DNA of 64,000 bases from Ottowia massiliensis (GTDB lineage Bacteria > Pseudomonadota > Gammaproteobacteria > Burkholderiales > Burkholderiaceae_C): positions 1-64,000 of the forward strand of contig NZ_LT964854.1 in assembly GCF_900240305.1 (NCBI RefSeq), in the 5' to 3' direction. Below are positions 59,071 to 64,000 of this stretch, piece after piece. The notes beneath the pieces are model-generated. The model was not told where the DNA came from. It saw only the letters and a program-made list of their open reading frames with translations, and searched no databases. Numbering within the stretch: position 1 is the stretch's first letter; each line of letters begins with the position of its first letter. Position numbers and translations under genes: made by a program.

Positions 59071-61392
59071 CTACGGCTTCTGGAGCGGCGCGGTTGGCCC
59101 GGCTTCGCCGGGCGGCGTCATGCTTTTCAGCATCTGGCGGCAAGGCGCGAGCTGGCGGGTGATGAGCGAGAGCTGCTGCCAAAGCACGCTGTTGGGGCGG
59201 CGACCCTGCACGCGCGCGCGCAAGGCGCGCACGCCGCTTTGGATGCGCTCGCTGGCGGCGGCAAAGGCGCTGTCGTCCAGCCCGGGCAGGGCTTGCAGCA
59301 GCTGGGCCGTTTGGCGGGCGGTGTCGAAAAAGAGGGGAGTGAAGGCTTGCGCTTCGGGTGCTTCGGGCGCTTGCGGCGCGGCTGCCGCTTCAGGCGTTTC
59401 AGGCGCGGCGGGCGAGGGCTGCGTTTGCGGCGGCTGTCCGGCGGCGCTGGCTTCCTGCCGCGCCTCCTGGGCAATCTGGCTGCGGTAAGCGCCCAGGGCG
59501 GAGATGTAGCCAATGAGCGCGTAGCTGGTTTTCAGCAGGTTCAGCCCCGCGCCCTGCATTTGCGGGCTGTGGCGGCCTGGCTGGCTGCTCATGTCGGAGA
59601 TGGCGCTGCTCAAGGCGGCCGCCTTTTCGTGCGCCAGGCGGCGTACGCTGCGGTAGGCCACATCGTCGTCCACGCCGTTTTCAAGCTGGCTGATGATGCG
59701 TTCCAGATACGCGCCGTTGCTGGCGATGGAGGCGCTGGCGCTGGCGGGCAGGCTGAGGTAGCGCCAGTCGGGCCAGAGAAAGTGCACGGCGGCCCAGGCG
59801 ATGGCCGCGCCGGTGATGGTGTCGATGATGCGCACGGGCATGGCCGCGTAGATGTCCACCCCCATGAGCGAGAGGCTGGTGAGCGCCTGGATGGTGATGA
59901 AGAAGGTGGACCAGCTGTATTTGTAGTTGCGCATCAGGAAAAACAGCGTGGTGGTGAGCACGATGATGCCCAGCTTGGTTTCCACCGTGGGCGTGAACCA
60001 GGGCACGACGGAGCCGACGAGCACGCCCGCGATGGTGCCGCCGATGCGCTGGTTCACCCGGCTGCGCGTGGCCGAATAGTTGGGCTGGCACACGAACAGG
60101 GCTGTCAGCAAGATCCAGTAGCCCAGATTCAGATGCAGCAGCTCCACCACCGTGCACGAGAGGGCCACCACCAGCGACAGCCGCACGGCGTGGCGAAACA
60201 CCGGCGAGCGCATGTTCAGCTGGCCGCGCATGGCGCGCAGGGCGTGCAGCAGCGGGCCGTCTTGCTCCTGGGCGGCGATGCGGGTTTTGTCGGAGTTTTC
60301 GCCAAAAGCGGCGTCTGCGGCGCTTTCAATGTGGCTGAGCTGGTAGTCAATGCCCGCCAGGTTGTCCATGAGCCTTTGCAGCGCGTGGAGCTGGTCGGCC
60401 TGACCGCCCTGCTCCGCCTGATCCGCCTGTTCCGCCTGGCGGCTTTGGGCATGCACGCGCAGCGACTGCTGGCAGCCCGTCATGGCGCGTTGCAGGCGCG
60501 CGGAGTAGGCGTAGGGCATGTCGGCGCGCAGGCTGGAAGCCACGTCGCGGCAGGCCTGCCCCTGCAATTCCAGCAGGCGGTGAATGCGGAAGATGAGATC
60601 GGTGTTTTTCAGGCTCTCGGCCAGCTCGCGGTAATCGGCATGCGTGGAGCTGATGCGCTCATGCACGTCTTGCGCAATGAAATACAGCCGCAGCATGCGC
60701 GCCGTACGCGGGTGCCGGTGCTGGCCGCGCATGCGGTAGAACAAGGCGCTGCGGCACTGGTTGAAGGCGTTGATCACCGCCGTGTTCTGCCGCGCCAGCG
60801 CCAGGCGCGGGCCGTCTTCCAGCCACTCGGCCTCGTCGGGGTCGAAAAAAGCGGCTTTGGCGTCGAAATACCCGCCCAGCTCGGCAAAAGCGGCGGCCAT
60901 GCTGTCTTGCACGGGCCGGTGCGGAAAGACCACGTGCAGGCACAGCGTGACGCTGCTGTACAGCAGCGTGCCGCACAAAATCAGCAGCGGATTCAGAAAC
61001 CAGGGCGTCTGCGGCGCATAGGCCAGCGTGGTGTAAGTGGCCACCGCCAGCGCGCCAAAGGCAATGGTGCGGTAGCGCAGCCCCAGCGCGCCCAGCACCG
61101 TGAACAGGAAAGTGAGCGCCGTCATCGTCACGATAAACGGCAGCCCCGTGCCCAGCATCGTCTGCACCAGCAGCGAAGAAAAAGAAAAGGCCAGCGCCGT
61201 CAGCACGATGTTTTGCACCCGCCCCGTCAGCCCGTTGTCCAGATCGACCAGACCGCCCGCAATCACGCCCAGCACCAGCGGCATCGTCCACGCGGGCTGC
61301 CGCACGGCCCACACAAAGCCGCAAGCCAGCATCACGCAGCAGAAGATGGGCAAGGTGGCGATGACTTTGGAATTGATGGCAGGCGTGCGCAT
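59071..61392 (-). CDS. FUSC/YccS-family inner-membrane protein
   Basis: 773 residues from ATG 61392. Two blocks of about six hydrophobic helices (e.g. KVIATLPIFCCVMLACGFVW and PLVLGVIAGGLVDLDNGLTG; later LVVALSCTVVELLHLNLGYW and IGGTIAGVLVGSVVPWF) are separated by a large soluble domain, the plan of YccS/YhfK and the aromatic-acid exporter AaeB. It includes low-complexity runs QAEQADQAEQ and an Ala/Pro/Glu-rich stretch near the C-terminus. Predicted efflux or envelope role; substrate unknown. The opposite strand is also open over this length but is antisense. Confidence 0.87.
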   Translation of the reverse strand: MRTPAINSKVIATLPIFCCVMLACGFVWAVRQPAWTMPLVLGVIAGGLVDLDNGLTGRVQNIVLTALAFSFSSLLVQTMLGTGLPFIVTMTALTFLFTVLGALGLRYRTIAFGALAVATYTTLAYAPQTPWFLNPLLILCGTLLYSSVTLCLHVVFPHRPVQDSMAAAFAELGGYFDAKAAFFDPDEAEWLEDGPRLALARQNTAVINAFNQCRSALFYRMRGQHRHPRTARMLRLYFIAQDVHERISSTHADYRELAESLKNTDLIFRIHRLLELQGQACRDVASSLRADMPYAYSARLQRAMTGCQQSLRVHAQSRQAEQADQAEQGGQADQLHALQRLMDNLAGIDYQLSHIESAADAAFGENSDKTRIAAQEQDGPLLHALRAMRGQLNMRSPVFRHAVRLSLVVALSCTVVELLHLNLGYWILLTALFVCQPNYSATRSRVNQRIGGTIAGVLVGSVVPWFTPTVETKLGIIVLTTTLFFLMRNYKYSWSTFFITIQALTSLSLMGVDIYAAMPVRIIDTITGAAIAWAAVHFLWPDWRYLSLPASASASIASNGAYLERIISQLENGVDDDVAYRSVRRLAHEKAAALSSAISDMSSQPGRHSPQMQGAGLNLLKTSYALIGYISALGAYRSQIAQEARQEASAAGQPPQTQPSPAAPETPEAAAAPQAPEAPEAQAFTPLFFDTARQTAQLLQALPGLDDSAFAAASERIQSGVRALRARVQGRRPNSVLWQQLSLITRQLAPCRQMLKSMTPPGEAGPTAPLQKP

Positions 61393-61569
61393 GGCGTGGG
61401 AGCGCGCCGCCAGCGGCTGGCGGCGCAAAAAGGCGCAGATTGTGCGCCTGGCGCCAGTCAGTCGCGCATCAAAACAATGCGCTTTGATCAAGCCGGAAAT
61501 GAAAACAGCCCGCCAGGCGCGCCAAAGCTTTTTTTGCGCGGCGCAGCCGGAAAACCGGGAAAAACGCGT

Positions 61570-62934
61570 TCAGTCTTTTGCCCATTGCGCGGGCTGCGCC
61601 AGCCGCGCCAGCGCCAGCTGTGCGATTTCGCGCCCTGCCGTGGCGCAGCTGAAGTGGCCCGCGCCGGGCAGGGGCAAGGGCGGCGGCGCGCCCCGCACGG
61701 CGGCTTGCAGCGCGCTCATGGCGGCGGGGCCATAAAAAGGGTCGGGCGTGCCGCAAATCAGCAGGCTGGCGCCGTGCCAACGGTTTTGCCAGAAGGCGCG
61801 CAAGTCAGGCTCATGCCCGCCATCGGCCAGGCGCGGCAGGGCGCGCAAGGCGGCGTGGTGGCCGCTGTCAGGGAAAGGGGCTTCGCAAGCGGCTTGCTCG
61901 TCAGCGGGCAGGCGCGGCAGGCGCGAAAGAGGCAAGCGGGCAGGCGCGCCCTGCCCTGCCCCGCTGGCCTGCGCCGCTGGCGCAAAGCCGGTGTTGATGG
62001 CCAGCAGCGCGGCGTAGCGCTGCGGATCGGCGGCGGGCAGCGCCAAGCCCGCCGCGCCGGCCGTGCCGTGCAGGGCCAGGGCCACGCGGCGCACATCCAG
62101 CTTGCGCACCCATTCAGTCAGGATTTGCCGGTGCCAGGCCAGGGTGTGGGCGCTTTCTTTCTTGGGCTTGTCGCTGCGGCCAAAGCCGATCAAGTCAGGC
62201 GCGATCACGCGGCAGCCCGCCGCCAGCCACTGGGCGGCCATGTGCCGCCACAGGTGGCTCCAGGCGGGCGCGCCGTGCAGGCACAGCCAGGTGATGGGCG
62301 CGTCGCGCGGGCCTTCGTCCATGTAGCTCAGGCGCAAGCCGCCCAGGGCGGGCAAGCCGCTTTCGGCATGGCGCGGCCAGGGGTCATCGGGCAGATGGGC
62401 AAAGCGCGCGGGCGGCGTGCGCAGCGCGTCTTGCCGCAAGGGGGCGGCATTGATGCGGCGCGGCCTGAAAAAGCCGTGCAGCGCAGCGGCGCATTCGCCC
62501 GCCAGCACGCCGCCAGTGACTTGCGTTTGATGGTTGAGTGCGGGCTGGGCAAACAGGTTGAGCAGCGAACCGGCCGCGCCCGTTTTGGGGTCGGCCGCGC
62601 CAAAAACCACGCGCGCCAGCCGCGCGTGCAGCATGGCCCCGGCGCACATGGCGCAAGGCTCCAGCGTCACATACAGCGTGCAGCCTTGCAGCCGGTAATT
62701 GCCCAGCGCCCGCGCGGCCTGGCGCAAGGCGGCGATTTCGGCATGCGCGCTGGGGTCATGCGCGCCCACGCAGGCGTTGCCAGCAGCGGCGATGCAGCGC
62801 CCGTCCTTGACCACCACCGCGCCCACGGGCACTTCGCCGCGCGCTGCCGCCTCATGCGCGACTTGCAGGGCCAGGCGCATCCAGCGGGCGTCTTCAGACG
62901 TTTCGGCAGGGGCAGCTTCTGGGAACTTGTTCAT
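61570..62934 (-). CDS. tadA: tRNA adenosine deaminase TadA fused to a degenerate alpha/beta hydrolase
   Basis: 454 residues. Residues ~15-160 are TadA, which makes inosine at position 34 of tRNA-Arg: zinc motifs HAEIAALRQAAR and TLEPCAMCAGAMLHARL are intact. Residues ~185-450 are an alpha/beta hydrolase of the haloalkane-dehalogenase type (LSYMDEGPRDAPITWLCLHGAPAWSHLWRHM, VIAPDLIGFGRSDKP, C-terminal GAGHFS). The nucleophile elbow, normally like QDWGG, reads LALHGTAGAAG here, so the Asp/Ser nucleophile is missing and this half is probably not a classical hydrolase. No stop or frameshift separates the halves. Confidence 0.92.
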   Translation of the reverse strand: MNKFPEAAPAETSEDARWMRLALQVAHEAAARGEVPVGAVVVKDGRCIAAAGNACVGAHDPSAHAEIAALRQAARALGNYRLQGCTLYVTLEPCAMCAGAMLHARLARVVFGAADPKTGAAGSLLNLFAQPALNHQTQVTGGVLAGECAAALHGFFRPRRINAAPLRQDALRTPPARFAHLPDDPWPRHAESGLPALGGLRLSYMDEGPRDAPITWLCLHGAPAWSHLWRHMAAQWLAAGCRVIAPDLIGFGRSDKPKKESAHTLAWHRQILTEWVRKLDVRRVALALHGTAGAAGLALPAADPQRYAALLAINTGFAPAAQASGAGQGAPARLPLSRLPRLPADEQAACEAPFPDSGHHAALRALPRLADGGHEPDLRAFWQNRWHGASLLICGTPDPFYGPAAMSALQAAVRGAPPPLPLPGAGHFSCATAGREIAQLALARLAQPAQWAKD

Positions 62935-63063
62935 GATCTGGCCGGGAGGGACAAAAGAGCGGATCGGGATGGGCCGCGAAACGCAAGCCGCAGACGGGCC
63001 TTCGCCGCTTCTTTGGCTGGCTGCTCACGGCTTTTCCCGTTTGGCGAAGCCTTGCCCTGCGCC

Positions 63064-63157
63064 GCATCAGAAACAGGAGCAAATCTGAGTGGCCCAAAAT
63101 GCCGGTCAGCGCAGTTTCCACTAGGACATCATGCTATGGATTGAGGAGCGGAAATAT
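63064..63157 (+). repeat. R90 interspersed repeat, copy U (forward)
   Basis: GCATCAGAAACAGGAGCAAAT, GCGCAGTTTCCACTAGGAC, ATCATGCTATGGATTGAGGA, GCGGAAAT. Near-consensus; it ends about 15 bp before the macB stop, so it lies just behind both neighbouring minus-strand genes. Confidence 0.93.
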
Positions 63158-63171
63158 CTTGTGCCCAGTGC

Positions 63172-64000
63172 TTATTGCCGCGAGAGCGCGTCAATCGGGT
63201 TCAGGCGCGCGGCGCTGCGGGCGGGCCAGAAGCCAAAGGCCAGGCCGATGAAGGTGGAGCAGGCCACGGCCAGCACGATGGCGTTGGCGGAGAACACGAG
63301 ATGCACTTCGCTGGAGAGGCGCTCCAGCACCCAGCCCAGGCCAAAGGCCAGACCGATGCCCAGCAGGCCGCCCAGCAGGCAGACGAAGACGGCTTCGATG
63401 AGAAATTGCTGGAGGATGTCGGCCTGGCGCGCGCCCACGGCCATGCGGATGCCGATTTCGGGCGTGCGCTCGGTCACGCTCACCAGCATGATGTTCATCA
63501 CGCCGATGCCGCCCACCACGAGGGCGATGACGGCAATGGAGGAGATGAACACCTGCATGGTGAAGGTGGTTTTTTCGACCATTTCGCGCACGGTGTCGCT
63601 GTTGCTGGTGAAAAAGTCTTTGCTGCCGTGGCGGCGCGTGAGCAGCTCGGTGATTTGCTTTTCGGCGTAGTGGGTGGTGTAGCCGTCTTTGACGCGCACG
63701 GAGATGTTTTGCAGCACCTGGCTGCCGGTGAGGCGCCCCATGACGCTGGTGTAGGGCAGCCAGACGGTGTTGCCCGAGTTGAAGCCGAAGTTGCTTTTTT
63801 CCTTGGCGGTGACGCCAATGATGCGTGCGGGCACGCTGCCCAGCAGGATGATTTGGCCCAAAGGGTTGCCGCCGCCCGGAAAGAGCGTTTTGCGGGTGTT
63901 GTCGTCGATCACGGCGTCCAGCGCCAGGTTTTTGACGCTGCTTTCGTCAAACAGCACGCCGGCGGCCAGGGTGAGGCCGCGCACGTTGAAGTATTCGGCG
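63172..64000 (-). CDS. macB: MacB-type ABC exporter, C-terminal part (runs off the window)
   Basis: Partial gene; the frame continues past base 64000. The visible ~276 residues are the end of the periplasmic core (AEYFNVRGL, GVLFDESSVKNLALDAVIDD, GSVPARIIGVTAKEKS) and the last three transmembrane helices of the permease half, with the FtsX-like signature VGGIGVMNIMLVSVTERTPEIGIRMAVGARQ and the end FGFWPARSAARLNPIDALSRQ. MacB exports macrolides, peptides or other envelope substrates together with MacA and TolC. The ATPase half lies outside the window. Confidence 0.92.
   Translation of the reverse strand, partial: AEYFNVRGLTLAAGVLFDESSVKNLALDAVIDDNTRKTLFPGGGNPLGQIILLGSVPARIIGVTAKEKSNFGFNSGNTVWLPYTSVMGRLTGSQVLQNISVRVKDGYTTHYAEKQITELLTRRHGSKDFFTSNSDTVREMVEKTTFTMQVFISSIAVIALVVGGIGVMNIMLVSVTERTPEIGIRMAVGARQADILQQFLIEAVFVCLLGGLLGIGLAFGLGWVLERLSSEVHLVFSANAIVLAVACSTFIGLAFGFWPARSAARLNPIDALSRQ

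Noticed and set aside
59014..63144. A 1376-codon open frame on the plus strand
   Set aside because: It lies antisense to the FUSC-family and TadA-fusion genes, is low-complexity (Gly/His/Gln/Arg-rich) and is explained by high GC third-position bias.

Overview
The window is a GC-rich (roughly two-thirds G+C by eye), densely coding piece of chromosome from a betaproteobacterium. The housekeeping proteins (BamD, RluD, LolA, LpxK, Dxs, IspA, YciB, BolA, Hom/ThrC, a TadA-hydrolase fusion, a Bug-type binding protein) point to Burkholderiales and most likely something close to Comamonadaceae; this placement is an inference from gene content. The first ~140 bases carry two garbled copies of the Nextera transposase adapter, so the left edge is a contig end with library artefact. 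No rRNA, tRNA or CRISPR array was seen.

Layout. 0.1-1.5 kb: a truncated beta-propeller-like gene. 1.6-15.1 kb: an MdtABC-type tripartite RND efflux locus (adaptor, two pumps, outer-membrane channel). It is interrupted by three tandem paralogous small membrane proteins and, before the channel gene, by a secreted S1 protease gene split by one in-frame amber codon plus the ruins of a second copy of the same segment. 15.2-28.9 kb: housekeeping genes (lolA, serB, an orphan ABC ATPase, a Rieske oxygenase, xseB-ispA-dxs, lpxK-trm112, rluD/bamD) with a small accessory pocket at 24.7-26.7 kb. 29.3-31.5 kb: an amidase effector with two tandem exported putative immunity proteins and a displaced copy of the effector C-terminus. 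31.8-36.8 kb: an orphan LivH permease, yciB-bolA, a parvulin, a LysR regulator and trmO. 37.1-44.7 kb: a TonB receptor plus a complete nickel/peptide-type ABC importer whose two ATPases are fused. 44.7-48.8 kb: fluC, asparaginase, two small genes behind a Fur-like site, and a CobA plus FmdE-like pair. 49-50.8 kb: an IS5-family relic and an AT-richer island with two zinc-ribbon membrane proteins. 51-64 kb: thrC-hom, a Bug protein, gloA, nth, a DUF488 gene, an orphan fused ABC ATPase, a FUSC-family exporter, the tadA-hydrolase fusion and the 3' part of macB.

The most striking feature is a dispersed ~90-bp repeat family (called R90 here) with 22 copies, about one every 3 kb, in both orientations and almost exclusively between genes. 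Each copy has AGGAGCGAA-type sequence at both ends and a conserved core TTCCACTAGGACATCATG-CTATGG that can form an imperfect hairpin. In two copies, which lie in opposite orientations, exactly the core is inverted, and turning it back restores the consensus. Some copies have been captured by genes: one supplies the apparent start codon of the ABC binding protein and another supplies a stop codon. I do not recognise this family as REP/BIME, Correia, attC or CRISPR, and no transposase or recombinase that could mobilise it is visible here.
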